Positions 33,907-45,057 of a DNA stretch of 45,076 nucleotides are shown here, in pieces. Source of the stretch: Rhizophagus sp. LPA8_4_AMF (taxonomy: Eukaryota > Glomeromycota > Glomeromycetes > Glomerales > Glomeraceae). Each line of letters starts with the position of its first letter. The stretch's first letter is position 1. Both the position numbers and the translations under genes were made by a program. The notes beneath the pieces are model-generated. The model did no database searches, was not told the DNA's origin, and was given only the letters and a program-made list of their open reading frames with translations. The stretch is from assembly GCA_021464525.1 (NCBI GenBank), contig JADRCO010000183.1, forward strand, positions 1 through 45,076, read 5' to 3'.

Positions 33907-34383
33907 TCTGAAACTTTAACAAAAATAATTTATTTCTTTAATGAATCATCACTAGCATGCATTTTCTCTATTATTATCATTCGTGTTTTGTATTATTTCT
34001 TTAATTATTTTTATTGGTTCAAAAGTATAAACCTGTAAATAGTTTAATCCAAAGTTTCATGCTTATTTTATATTTATAATAAAAATAGGTGTGAATCAAT
34101 TTGCTTGATTAGCCAGTTACTAACTTCTAGTATAATAAAGTATTTTTGTTTGTATTGCAATTTTAGACCAAAAATAAAAATTGTATAAACTAAACTTATA
34201 AAATACCTATTTAAACTCTTTTTATCCTGTTTGTAAATGAAATATTTTTGATAATAAAATATGTTGATTGTTTTTGTAATTATTATTTTTGTTAATTATT
34301 AAATGTAGAAGGAAATAGATTATATTTTAATAATTAAAGCAGGTATTTTGCCTCTTTTGTACTTGTAATACAAAGCATCAGGT

Positions 34384-34519
34384 TTGTAACTTTATTGAGG
34401 AGTCAATAGTCAACACACATTCTCAGGTCTCCTCCTTTCTTGTCTACAATTACTACAGGGGCAGCCCATGGGCTCATGGATTTCTTGATCATTCCCTGTT
34501 GTTCAAGTTTCTTAAATAG
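34384..34519 (-). pseudogene. Ty3/gypsy reverse transcriptase N-terminal relic
   Basis: The minus frame reads LFKKLEQQGMIKKSMSPWAA, then PVVIVDKKGGDLRMCVDY, a TGA stop (34403-34405) and LLNKVT. This is the classic gypsy RT opening (SPWA-P-V..KK-G..R-CVDYR-LN). The stop stands where the family has Arg, so it fits CGA to TGA decay. Only about 45 codons survive. Confidence 0.8.
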
Positions 34520-35180
34520 AATAAATGCTAAAATCTTCTTTTAATAGTTGTTGTAATTTTTATCCTAATTATTCCTATGAAATATTTGTATTTTTCTGAT
34601 ACTTTTGTCTTTTTTTCAAATATATTAAATAAGTTTGATTTTCATTAATAATTCATAACAGTTCAAAGGTTGACATTGAAGGCAATTCAGCAGATTAATA
34701 ACTTGTATTAAATACCTTACATTCTAAATAATTTAAAATTTTCATCATAATTTTGCAAGATACTATTTCTAATAAAGTTATTGGTCATGTGTTCTGTAAT
34801 GGGTATTCCAACTTACAGGGCTATCTATTACTCCTCAACATTTTTGAATTGTTAATGGTAGATATATAGGTTACAATTAAAACATTTTAGTTGGACTAAA
34901 ATAATACTGTACTGCACTTTATCTAATTTTTCTTGTAGTTACTTCAGTCATTTTCCATTAATATCTAACCATTTATTGTTATTGATTATAGGATAGAGTG
35001 AATTGTTACCATTAATATTAAATGCTGTTACCCTTTTAGGTGTTTATACTTCATATCAGAATTGAAACAATATGAAGAATGCTGAATAATCCTTTTATTA
35101 TGAATTACAATCTACTATTTGTGTCTCAATATATTTGTTTGCAAAAAATAATCTGCACAATAATTTTAAGCTAATAATAG

Positions 35181-35426
35181 TTAAATCATTATAAGGAATA
35201 AAATATAATTGTTCATCTGAATGATAATTAGTTGCAAAGGCAAATCACTCATTACTATATTTATTAATGGCACAAGTACTTCACAGACATATGATCCTTC
35301 ATTAACCAGTTTCCCTTTCTTTGTATGGGCTCCATACTTAGGTGATTTCCAAACTCTAAACCTATAAAAGAACCTGCAAGTTACAGTAGTATAAAATTGA
35401 AAATCTTGTAATTCAAGCATAATCAA
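35181..35426 (-). pseudogene. fragment of an unidentified repeated protein
   Basis: The open frame contains FRVWKSPKYGAHTKKGKLVN followed by EGSYVCEVLVPLINIVMSDL. It looks coding (ordered charged/aromatic pattern), but has no flanking exons or promoter and sits in the decayed zone. Confidence 0.4.
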
Positions 35427-36069
35427 TAAAAGAATATCTGCATAAAGTGTCCCCTCATTTTAATTTCAAGTTTAAGAAGAGACTTGTGTCACTTCTTTCC
35501 AAGAATATTTTAACTATTGCTAAATTCCTTAACTGATTTAATTTATTCTACAAATTCTTTTTTTGACATAATTTTCAATTTGCAGATACATTGAATCCAC
35601 CTGTAAAATATAATAAGTGTATATTATAAAAAAATACTTATAAATAACAATTGCTTTACCAAGTATTTATGATTCCATTTCTTGCATGTGTTACTTAGTA
35701 AAGTTTTATTATTAATTTTATCTCTTTCTCCTGATAAAAGGTTTAATCTCTCTGCATTTCTTTAACTTATTAAAAATGGGTCTTGGATTTTAACTGTGAG
35801 GTGCAATTATAAAGTAAAAAGCTTAATATATGATCAACTACATATAGCATTGGATTATTTTGAACTCATTATATTTAAATAATAAATGAAACTTAAGAAA
35901 TTTCTATGAAATGGTGCATAAATTTGCTTTTTTGAAGCCTTGGAACTTTGTTCTATATTTTTTCCAATAAACACATTCTTTTTTAGACATTATCAAGCTA
36001 ATATTTTTTATAATATGTATCTTAGGCATATAATTAAATTGTGATAAGATTGATGCTAGCTTTTGTTTG

Positions 36070-36420
36070 CTATTTGAGTGAATCTTATCACATTTGGTTA
36101 TAGCATCCTGAAGTTTCTCATGGCAGTACTGGACTGATGCTCCTTACAGTACTGGTGTTTCTGACGTTTCTGTATATTTGATAAGCCTTTGATGGATCAC
36201 ACTTGTTCTTGTGCTACTTTGGACATAGTAGCCATCTCCTTGTTGCTCCCTCTAGTTCCTGCAGTTTCATTGATTTCTTTAGCTGGTAGAATGTCTTTTA
36301 CCATGGTGATGTTGAGGAGTTTTAGGTATAATGGATAGACCAAATGGCAGCACTGAAGACAGGATGACCAGTGATAGGGAAAGCTAAGTTTTTGTATATG
36401 GTTATCTACTTTTTTATTTT
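36070..36420 (-). pseudogene. gag-like or other element relic
   Basis: A GC-richer island on the minus strand. From ATG at 36304 it reads MVKDILPAKEINETAGTRGS and on to a TGA, then SIKGLSNIQKRQKHQYCKEH and on to a TAA. A second frame upstream reads LSIIPKTPQHHHGKRHST. It lies about 1.6 kb upstream, in the minus-strand sense, of the gypsy RT relic and could be its gag region; similarity was not confirmed. Confidence 0.35.
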
Positions 36421-37879
36421 GCTTTAAGGTAAAGAACCCTTGTTTAAAAAAAAGATTAATTACTAATAATTTTTTTAAAGTTATTCTAAAATTTTCTAAT
36501 TATTGTTGAAATACAATCTAGATTTTTCTTTAATTTGCTACAATTGAAGTTGGAGACAAGAAAAAAAAAATTTATCAACAAATGTATATAACATTTTTTG
36601 AATTGAAAATTGATGATTCCAAATGTAACATATCCAAATTTTTGTAAATCTTGAAATTTTTAAAATTGGTTCTAAAGTTCAGTCCATACGATAATTATAA
36701 TTATTAAAATTTTACAAACACTTAACTCTATGTTTGTCAGGCAGTCAGGCTTAATCATAAAGCAGTTGCTTTGTTAGATAATTAGTAATTAATGACATTT
36801 CACTTGGTTGACTTTTCAGTTTTAAAGTAGGCAATGATATTATAAATCCTAAAAATAGATTATTGAATTTTCTAAATATTAAAGTATTTCAATTGATATT
36901 ATAAATAATCTATTAATAGTAAACAATATGTAATTGTTTTCATTTTCTGTTTTAGATATCAACAGCAATGATTGGAAAATTTAGATTTTTCTATAAGAAA
37001 TTATATTATATAAATGAAATATTGAAATCATTTTTTAAAAGTGGTGAAAATTGAAATTGATATAATTTCTAGAATGGAATATATTTAAAAATTAATATAT
37101 TAATTTTTTTTCTTAAAAGGATTGAATATTTGTAGTAATAGATTTGAATTTGACTAGCAGACTATGGATGTTGTTAAGATCTGCTTTATCCAATTATGAC
37201 TATATTTGCATATTTAGATATGTACTGTAATGCTGTAGGACACTTTCGGCAGTAATTCACTAAATGTTTTCTGTGTGAATACTAAGAACAGGTTTAAGAT
37301 TTACATTAGCATGCCATCCCTGCAGTATTATTCAAAACCTTTGAAACCAGAATATTAATGACCTTAATCATGATAATATCACAGAAAGCATCATGGTTAT
37401 TATATCTTTAACAACAAGTCCAAATGGGATCAAATCTTTCATCTTCTAAACTACAATATGTCCAATTGTGAAAATAATGATTTTTTTAATTTTTCTATAG
37501 TGGAAAGTTCTTATATATTTTTTAAAAATATAAAAATATAAAAAAATAAAAATAAAATACAAATTTTTAAAAAAAATTACGAAATCTACTCCTCTTCTAT
37601 ATTGATTATTTTGAAAAAAAATAAAATATGTTTTGTATTAGTACTAAAAAACTAATCATATGTGTGAAAGCTTTAGTAATGAGAAAAGAAATTTACTTTA
37701 AGTGCCTTCTTTTTTAAGATTTCAATTAAAGTTTCTGAATCATTAGATTTGTAAGGAATAAATTTTGGAACATAAGAGAATATAATATTGAAAAATGAAT
37801 ATGTGCTAGTCAAAATAATCAACTAATAATATGATTTCAATTATAGAATAAACATAAATATTTAGAATGTAGTCTTTTA
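36421..37879. other. CpG-poor decayed DNA, nothing identified
   Basis: AT-rich with a short coding-like stretch on the minus strand near 37310-37390 (HDAFCDIIMIKVINILVSKV) that could not be assigned. Confidence 0.35.
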
Positions 37880-38060
37880 AAAAGTAATATGCTGCATCTA
37901 GTGCATTATCAGAAATTATTGCAGCTAATTGTTCAAGGCCAATTTTCTTTACAATTTCTATAATTTCATCATTAAGAAATGCATCAGTATGATGGGTAAT
38001 ATTGGAACCTATAATAATATGCTGTTTTAAAGCTCTAATAACTAGAAAATATACTAATAA
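37880..38060 (-). pseudogene. hAT-like transposase (DUF659-type) relic
   Basis: The minus frame reads VIRALKQHIIIGSNITHHTD, then AFLNDEIIEIVKKIGLEQLA, then AIISDNALDAAYYFLKD. The I-SDNA..A motif after a helix ending in G-E-L-A-A is typical of the DUF659/hAT catalytic core. Upstream sequence (38060-38250) reads SDNDFDVFNNFEIEGESSTG and contains stops, possibly the linker of the same protein. Confidence 0.65.
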
Positions 38061-38250
38061 ATACTATTATATCAATTCTTTCATTTTCTTTAGAATAGCC
38101 ATTGAAGATTTAATCCTTTTAAGTATTGTTTTCATCAGTATATTTATCACCTATTCCAGTACTGCTTTCACCTTCAATTTCAAAATTATTAAAGACATCA
38201 AAATCATTATCACTTACAAAATCAATTCATAAGTTATTTTGTTTTAACCC

Positions 38251-39659
38251 AAAAAATGTCAACATTAGTTTGCATTGTCTCCTTGTTGTCATACAATCTA
38301 ATTGGATGGAATAGATGCCACCAAGAATTTTAATTCACACTAAGTTGAAATAATAAGTATCTCAAAATTAATTGATTCTCACTTATATCTCATCTACAGC
38401 TAAGCAGTTGTGAAGACATCACATGAATATCCTGTTATATAGAGTATCCAGCAGTCATCTGTTTTTTGCCATTGATTTTTGAAATTCATATATTACCAAT
38501 TATTGTTCATTTTCATCATTATCATCATCGGGCATGAAAAAAAGTGTGATCCAACCCCAATTGGTCATTCCCTCCCAAATTTTCAGCTCTATTGAAAATT
38601 TCCAAAGATCAAAGAATCAGATCTTGGTATTCTTGGGTACTAAGTTATTATGAATTATAACATGGTCCATACTCAACAGAATCCTATATAAAAGTTAATA
38701 ATTAATTACTTATACTTTAATATTTTCTTAAAAAAATATTCAATTACATTTTTATTGCAAGATTCATTAGGATCCATTTTCACAAGGTCATTATTTTGCT
38801 GTTGTAATTGTCCAAGATGTCTCCAGTTCTACATCAAAGTTTATTTTTCTCAGTTGTCAATTGTTCACCTCTACTATATATAAATAGTAGTTTAATTTGT
38901 TAGAACTATAACCAAAAGTTGATAATTCATATATAAATGATTGCCTTTCCTTTGTATTTTTAAAGTTTTTAACCTGGACCATACTTAAGGTTTCTTTTAA
39001 TGGGTAGGAATTGCACTATGACATTAAAATAAACAAATGAGACTTTGTTTATCATGGTAAAATTTTGTTCGCATACATCAACAAATTGTGGACAACAATA
39101 CACTTTTAACATGATTATGCCTCTCCTCCTCATTGTTTTTAAGAACTTCATTTCTTCTATTAATCTGGAAATTGTGCACCACAATACACTACTATATACT
39201 TCTATTTCTCACAAGTGCCATCATTTTGATCAAAGACTTTCCATACACCATTTTAATATTTTTTAGTACATGACGGGCTTGTTGTGACCCTGCCAATGGT
39301 TGACTTGTAATTTAATATTTGATATCTATCATTGAAATATTTTGAAATATATGTGCTAATATTACAAATCTCCATAGTAAGATAAAAATCTACCTTGATA
39401 AAATATGACCAATTAATTTATAGTCACTTGTATTCATGAATATACTATTAAATCAAATCTAGAATGTAATTTATAATAACTTTTAATGCTAGCAATTGTA
39501 TTCATGTTTCTTAGAAACATCAAGATAGGTTACTATCTTGTGATTTTGTGTTATTTGTAGTTATAAATTATGTCATAAAATACAATATAATTTATTTTTA
39601 TACAAATTCACAATACTGTGATTATATTGTTTATAATATTAATTCATTTTGTGCATGCA
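38251..39659. other. decayed transposon DNA, unassigned
   Basis: Coding-like but broken stretches on the minus strand include HLGQLQQQNNDLVKMDPNES (about 38745-38825) and an open frame at 38969-39184 (MRRRGIIMLKVYCCPQFVDV). Neither matches a family I can name. A perfect 8-bp hairpin, CAAGATAG/CTATCTTG, lies at 39521-39540. Confidence 0.4.
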
Positions 39660-39664
39660 GATTT

Positions 39665-39945
39665 GACAGGTGCTTTGGATGACTTTTCAGAGGTATAAAG
39701 AGTGTTACGAATTTATCCTAATATACCTAATATACTACTATGAAAATGTTGTCAACTCAATGACCAAATGTCAAGTTTGTTCTTTTCTTAACAATTTATT
39801 AAGAGAAGACATGATCTGTGAAAATTTTGTATGAATTGACGAATTGAGTAACATTTTTTGGTGTCAGAAAATCTCTAATTTTCTGAATCTTAGATGGATC
39901 AGTGCCATTACTGATCTCAGCTGATCACATATATGTGTTCTGACA
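39665..39945 (-). pseudogene. Ty3/gypsy RT-thumb relic
   Basis: The minus frame reads SAEISNGTDPSKIQKIRDFL, then TPKNVTQFVNSYKIFTDHVF. After a frameshift it reads LNKLLRKEQT, stop, HLVIE. This matches the gypsy stretch after the RT catalytic core (G-TDP-K-..-I..F-TP-N-T-L-F......L..LL-K). It is on the same strand as the 34.4-kb relic but in the wrong order to belong to the same simple copy. Confidence 0.75.
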
Positions 39946-40479
39946 TAATTAAACAGTTCTTTTTTTGTTCTTGCAAGTTCATTTTATTAAATGTGTAAAA
40001 CGTGATTGACCCATATTCCATAAATGTAGTATGATGAGCAATAAATTCAATATTAAATATTTTATAAATTATAAGTCGAAATGTTTCACAACCGCATTAT
40101 CAGTAGAATAATTTTAAAGGTTGGAACAATGTTTCTATATTTTTCTCTCATTTTATTTTATCACAAAACTAGGAATAAAGGGACTTGAAATATGTGCTAG
40201 GTAAGGTGGCAAATTCAGGTATATATTCAAGTCTAATAAACTGCTTAATAGTTGCAACTTTTAATTTGTATGCCTTAATAAAATATCATGTTGTTTAAGT
40301 CTGTATTATCTGCCAATAATTCTAGCTACTTGTTTTTCAAGACTTTTTTGGCGCTTTTATAAGTTTTGAATGTTATGCTAGTATATTATGTATTTATGTA
40401 ATTAATTATAAAGATTTAATAATTTTGGTTTTATTGATCAACTTGTACTGTATTTAATCATTAATCAATTATATTTAAT

Positions 40480-40690
40480 TATTAAATGTATGTTTTCGTT
40501 AAATTTAAATGTATAATATATCTTCAATTCTATATTCAAAATGACGGTCGTCCATCTTGTTTCAATGTAGATTTTTAACCCTCCACCTAAAATATGGTTT
40601 TCTTTAATTGCTTCATCAAGCCAATTATTAGCAACGGTGGAATTTTTTAAATATCTTGTAGAAGTATTTTCATAGTCATATTATATGTTA
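40480..40690 (-). pseudogene. second hAT-like transposase relic
   Basis: The minus frame reads YENTSTRYLKNSTVANNWLD, then EAIKENHILGGGLKIYIETR, then WTTVILNIELK. The GGGLK-Y-ETRWTT signature is typical of the segment following the DUF659 core in fungal hAT-like transposases. It is fragmentary and has no start. Confidence 0.65.
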
Positions 40691-42262
40691 AAATGGAATA
40701 AATATTAATTGTTTCTCTCCATCTTCTGTATTATTAACAATATATTAAGTCCTATAAATTTGTTGATGTATTTTATATCAAATAATTATTATGCATACGT
40801 CCGTAATAATATGACATATATGACGTAAGTAGGTTTGGAAAAAATGCAAGAATTTCAGTAAAGATTAAAAATGAAAAACTTGTGAGAATAGCTTATAAGC
40901 TACTAATTTATATGAAATTAAAAAAGAGACTAAAAAATGCTTAGATGCACAGCCCAGTTTCAGCCTTAGGTTAATAACATCCCGTACATAAAATATGTAC
41001 TGTATATTCATTTCTCATTGTATTGATCTTACGGAAGAAGCCTCAAAGCCTCATTAATGCTTTGCCTCATTATGCGCGGCTTATGTTTATAATAATTGAT
41101 GATGTAATTAACTAAACAAAGCAAAGTTATAGATGGATTGTTTCAATTTGTTTAATTTGTTTACGTAAATTCTGACATCATTTATTACTTACATACTTTT
41201 AAATTTTGAAGTCTCCCGATTCCAATAAATTAATTTTATACTAATTCGATATAGGTAAAAATCAAATCTAAATTGTAATAAAATTCTCGTGCAAATTAGA
41301 ATATGTAAATCTGTAACGTAAACTTTTACGCAGTAATGCAGCATTTGTAGAAAGCACCATAATAAACGGGTAAGTGAATCATTAACATTTAACATAAAAA
41401 TTTAATATTTATTGAATGAGCCTTGCACAAATAATCGATTAAATATTAGTTACGAATATATCATATACAGTAAGAAATTGGCGGTTGGAATTTTTAAATT
41501 TTTTAAATTATAAATAAAGCAATTTTAATTTATAATGCTTATTAAGGACCAAAGATATATAAAAAATAAAAAGATCAGAAGCGGCGGCCAAAAAAATATT
41601 TTACCATTAGCTGTACAAATTTTTCAGGGCCGGAATTATAATAATTTCGGTAAGTGTCCAAAAAAGGTAACGCCTGCCACCCGGAATTATCCAAAAAGGA
41701 AAAATTTTCATGATCTTTATGGCTGATCGTATTGTTATATGCGCCAATATAATATTAATTATTATTATAGTGTTAAAAGAACTAAAAGATCTATTCGATA
41801 ATGAGATAATTTTCATGGTTTAAATAATTGTAACCGAAAATTACTAATAAAATCAATTTTTATTCTCGTAAAGATATGATACTTATATAAATTTACTGTA
41901 TTCTAGATATCTATAAATCTTTTATTAAAAATCGTAATACAATAAAAAATCCAATATATAAATTAAAGTAAAAAATAAATCAATAATTTTATATTTCGAA
42001 AGTATAATTCATTTCTTAATCTACTTTTACCAAAACCGAAGAACTAAAGACCAAAAGTTTATTTAACAAAATATTTCAAATATACACAATTATAATGATA
42101 ATTATTTAACGCTACATGACGTAATAAACTTGTCATTATCTATCTATAATTGATTATCGAGAAGTTAAAATTTAATCATTTAAAATTCTATTCGTCAATT
42201 AATACCAATTGATAACTTTCGTTAAACACAAATACAAAAAATTCCCATAATTTCTAACTCAA
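40691..42262. other. AT-rich intergenic DNA
   Basis: CG dinucleotides return here. Frames at 41189-41395 and 41535-41816 are short. The latter spans a near-inverted CCGGAATTAT/ATAATTTCGG repeat (41632-41652) rather than a recognisable protein. 42000-42262 is probably the 3' untranslated and intergenic region of the F-box gene. Confidence 0.4.
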
Positions 42263-43861
42263 TTAAAAATCAAATAAAAATTTCAACTCTTCTGATGGAA
42301 CAATTTCAACACCTTGATTTTTTAATAAACCCACAATTTCAAATTCTTCATTTGTCCAACCAAACGTAAGAAGTTTGTTAATTCCCAATACCTTTAAAGA
42401 ATTGTGAACCTTTTGATAATTATTAACACATGATAAATAATTCTTTCTCAAATAATTATCATTTGGAATAACAATCCATTTCTTTAAATTAGCCTTACAA
42501 TTATTAGAAAAATATTGAAACGATAATAAATCGATAAAAAAATCAAAGAATAAATATTCAACAGACGTCAGAAAATCTCCCAAAACTTTAGCCAGTGAAC
42601 CACTATCAAAAATAAAAGATTTAGTTTGAATGTGTAAGGTTTTTAAAGAAGATAAATCGCAAATAAGTGGGATTATTGGATCACGAAATGGTTCTGGTGA
42701 GACGATTAAAATATGTAAAAAGGAAATATTTGGGCAATATTCTTTTATCCCGTTGATTATCTCCATAGTAATAACATTCAACGATAACTTGAATAATGAT
42801 TCACCACAAAAACATCCAATTATTGTTTTTACTATATTTAATTCGATACTATACTTATCAAACCTCATATCATAAATATTATAAAAATCATCATGCCAAA
42901 ATTTTAATTCTTTAAATTGAAATTTCTTCTTGGATAAAGCCTCACAATGATCCGATATAAAACCTTTACAATGTATAAATTTAATCTTTTCTATACATTC
43001 TAAATCTGTTATAAATGATAAATCAATTCTTTGAAAGTTTAAATGTTCAAATGATAATTCCTTCAAAGTATCCGATCGAAATTCCAAAGAATTCAAGATC
43101 TTTTGAGTATTTTCACCTAAATTAGATAATCTAGAAATATAAATTAAAATTCTCTCTAAAGGTTGTGATCTAATAATATCTAAGAATGGATTGATAAAAA
43201 TTTCATTCAAATTATCAACAGATATTTCACAATCAATAATTTTATTACAAAATTTTGGTACCAAGGTTAAAAATTCAATAGCATTTTGACAAATCAAATC
43301 ATCATGATATTTTAAATTAACGTCCATTTTTTCCATTTTTTCCATTTTTAAAGAACGTAAATTCGTAATTCCGGGTTTAAAAGTCGTAAAAATTGAAAAT
43401 TTTGGTAAATCAATATAATCAATTTGATATAATTTTATATTAAATTCTTGTAAGTTAGACCCTTGTCTCATAATCATATGATATATAACATCTATTAACT
43501 TTTGAACTCTATTATCTTGAGGATAATATCTAATACTAAGCCAATATATAATATCTTGTTCAACAAAAGTTTGACGAATTTTTCTTATATATTTTCCATA
43601 TTCGAATAAAGGAGATTGATTATTTGGAACATTTATAGCATAAGGAATTAATGAAGAAATTTCTTCTTCATTTAGACAAGAGAGTAATGTATTTATTAAT
43701 TTAGGTCTCATACATATAGACTCAAAAGGATCCTCCCAAAGTATAGGAATAGAAAGGCTACACCAATATTTGTTGATAAATAAACTATTATACAAATATT
43801 GGCTGTCAAGAAAAGAGAGTACATTACTAAAACACTCTGTAGGCAAGGAAAGTAAAGGCAT
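42263..43861 (-). CDS. large F-box protein with leucine-rich-repeat-like body
   Basis: A single-exon minus-strand gene. The start is set at the ATG at 43861 (MPLLSLPTECFSNVLSFLDS), giving 532 residues. The in-frame ATG at 43942 would add 27 unlikely residues before the F-box. Residues 1-45 fit the F-box (LPTECFSNVLSFL..LYNSLFINKYWCSLSIPILWE), which binds Skp1 in SCF ubiquitin ligases. The rest is a series of degenerate leucine-rich units (LRSLKME, LKELSFEHLNF, LKTLHIQTKSF, FFDFFIDLLSFQYF), the usual substrate-binding half. Length and layout match the many F-box proteins of these fungi. The target is unknown. The frame is intact, and it sits beyond the transposon zone with normal CG content. 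Confidence 0.88.
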   Translation of the reverse strand: MPLLSLPTECFSNVLSFLDSQYLYNSLFINKYWCSLSIPILWEDPFESICMRPKLINTLLSCLNEEEISSLIPYAINVPNNQSPLFEYGKYIRKIRQTFVEQDIIYWLSIRYYPQDNRVQKLIDVIYHMIMRQGSNLQEFNIKLYQIDYIDLPKFSIFTTFKPGITNLRSLKMEKMEKMDVNLKYHDDLICQNAIEFLTLVPKFCNKIIDCEISVDNLNEIFINPFLDIIRSQPLERILIYISRLSNLGENTQKILNSLEFRSDTLKELSFEHLNFQRIDLSFITDLECIEKIKFIHCKGFISDHCEALSKKKFQFKELKFWHDDFYNIYDMRFDKYSIELNIVKTIIGCFCGESLFKLSLNVITMEIINGIKEYCPNISFLHILIVSPEPFRDPIIPLICDLSSLKTLHIQTKSFIFDSGSLAKVLGDFLTSVEYLFFDFFIDLLSFQYFSNNCKANLKKWIVIPNDNYLRKNYLSCVNNYQKVHNSLKVLGINKLLTFGWTNEEFEIVGLLKNQGVEIVPSEELKFLFDF

Positions 43862-44207
43862 ATTTTTTTTCTCATAAAAAGAAAAAAAAAAGTGTAAGCA
43901 TTTTACATGGAAACAAGATTCCTTTTTTATGATCAAGTGCATTACACAAATATGCGATTAACAAATGGGAGTTCAACCGCAGTAGATTATGTCGTCAGTA
44001 TGTATATGACACCGTATAAATCAATGTTAAGTCGTTCCCGTCGTCGATCGACACGTCTCTGACGTTAACTACGCAATATTTGCCAGAAAAACGATATCAC
44101 GATCGAAAGATATGAACTCATGTAATTATGAATAGTGTATGCGTAGAATTCAAAAAGTTGGGGCACGTGATAAATTTAATTAGTCTTAAAAAAATTTTTT
44201 TTTTAAT
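43862..44207. other. upstream region of the F-box gene
   Basis: A relatively CG-rich stretch (43990-44110, with GTCGTTCCCGTCGTCGATCG) lies about 130-250 bp upstream of the start and could be the promoter. No TATA element stands out. Confidence 0.35.
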
Positions 44208-44321
44208 ATCTATTCCTGTCGTTAGTACTGCGGTACCGTGCGCTTGTATTATACTAGACTTTGATTACTTCTCTTCATTAATAAAATAAAATAAAATAAA
44301 AAAAATCTATTCCTGTCGTTA
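44208..44321 (+). mobile_element. short retroposed insert with 17-bp target duplication
   Basis: An 80-bp insert (44225-44304) lies between exact copies of ATCTATTCCTGTCGTTA (44208-44224 and 44305-44321) and ends in an AATAAAATAAAA-type tail. Its body, CTTGTATTATACTAGACTTTG then ATTACTTCTC, aligns loosely with the 3' part of the 15.2-kb SINE (CTTGTATCTTATATACTTGT then AATTTCTTCTC). It is best read as a 5'-truncated member of the same family. Confidence 0.72.
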
Positions 44322-44900
44322 TGAATTATGATCGCATTTGTTATTATATATTGTAATAACATAGGTTAGCGCAAAAGTTTGATATTAAAATAATTAAAAT
44401 TAATGTATCAAATCACAATATTAACTATCCCGGATGAGTTTTAGAGCTGATTGGTTTTTTCTGGTAAAATAAATAAGTTGTTCCCAAAATTAAACCCTCC
44501 AATATTTATCGTTTCTATCCTAAAAAGAAATTAGACAAATAATAAATGGCTATAAATTTATTAAGATTAAATACAGTCAACCTTTAATGTAACAATATGA
44601 CGTGATCCATATGATAATCTTTGCGATATTTATGTGTTCTTTCATATAATGCGTGGGGGAAGTAAAATTTATTTTTTATATCGAGTATTTATATCGTTAT
44701 TTCAAATATCGGCAAATTACCTTTATTTAACTGTTCATCTGGATTATAAAACGTAATTACGTTTTGTAAATATCTTTTACGTTATACCAAATTGATCAAC
44801 ATACACGGGATTTCATATCAGGTGAAATTGCAGATCAATTAAAAAAATTATTTTTTGATGATTATATAGATATTCAGTACGGTACGATTTTGCAAATCTG
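44322..44900. other. AT-rich DNA with an 18-bp perfect palindrome
   Basis: AAAACGTAATTACGTTTT at 44748-44765 is a perfect palindrome. Nothing else was recognised; no open frame. Confidence 0.45.
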
Positions 44901-45057
44901 TACAGTACGGTACGGAATTTTTGAAATTTTCGGAAATTTGATCAACCGTACCGTACCGTACTGGCTCTATAATATATAAAGTATATATAGAACAAGTACG
45001 GTACGGTACGGTTGATCATTTTCCAAAAATTTCAAAAATTCTGTACCGTACCGTACT
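44901..45057. repeat. snapback repeat built on GTACGGTAC
   Basis: The left arm, 44901-44962, and right arm, 44995-45057, are near-perfect inverted repeats of about 60 bp around a 32-nt AT-rich loop. Both ends of each arm are made of CGGTA/CCGTA units, and the centre of each arm holds AATTTTTGAAATTTT and TGATCAACC. Another CAGTACGGTACG lies just before (44874-44885), so the element may extend further left. Confidence 0.8.

Noticed and set aside
34384..39945. A single Ty3/gypsy copy spanning both gypsy relics
   Set aside because: The RT opening at 34.4 kb and the post-RT segment at 39.8 kb are in the wrong order for one minus-strand element; they must be separate or rearranged.
41535..41726. 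63-residue plus frame from an ATG
   Set aside because: No motif, overlaps a near-inverted CCGGAATTAT repeat and has an equally long frame on the other strand.
42630..42875. 81-residue plus frame
   Set aside because: Lies wholly antisense to the intact F-box gene.
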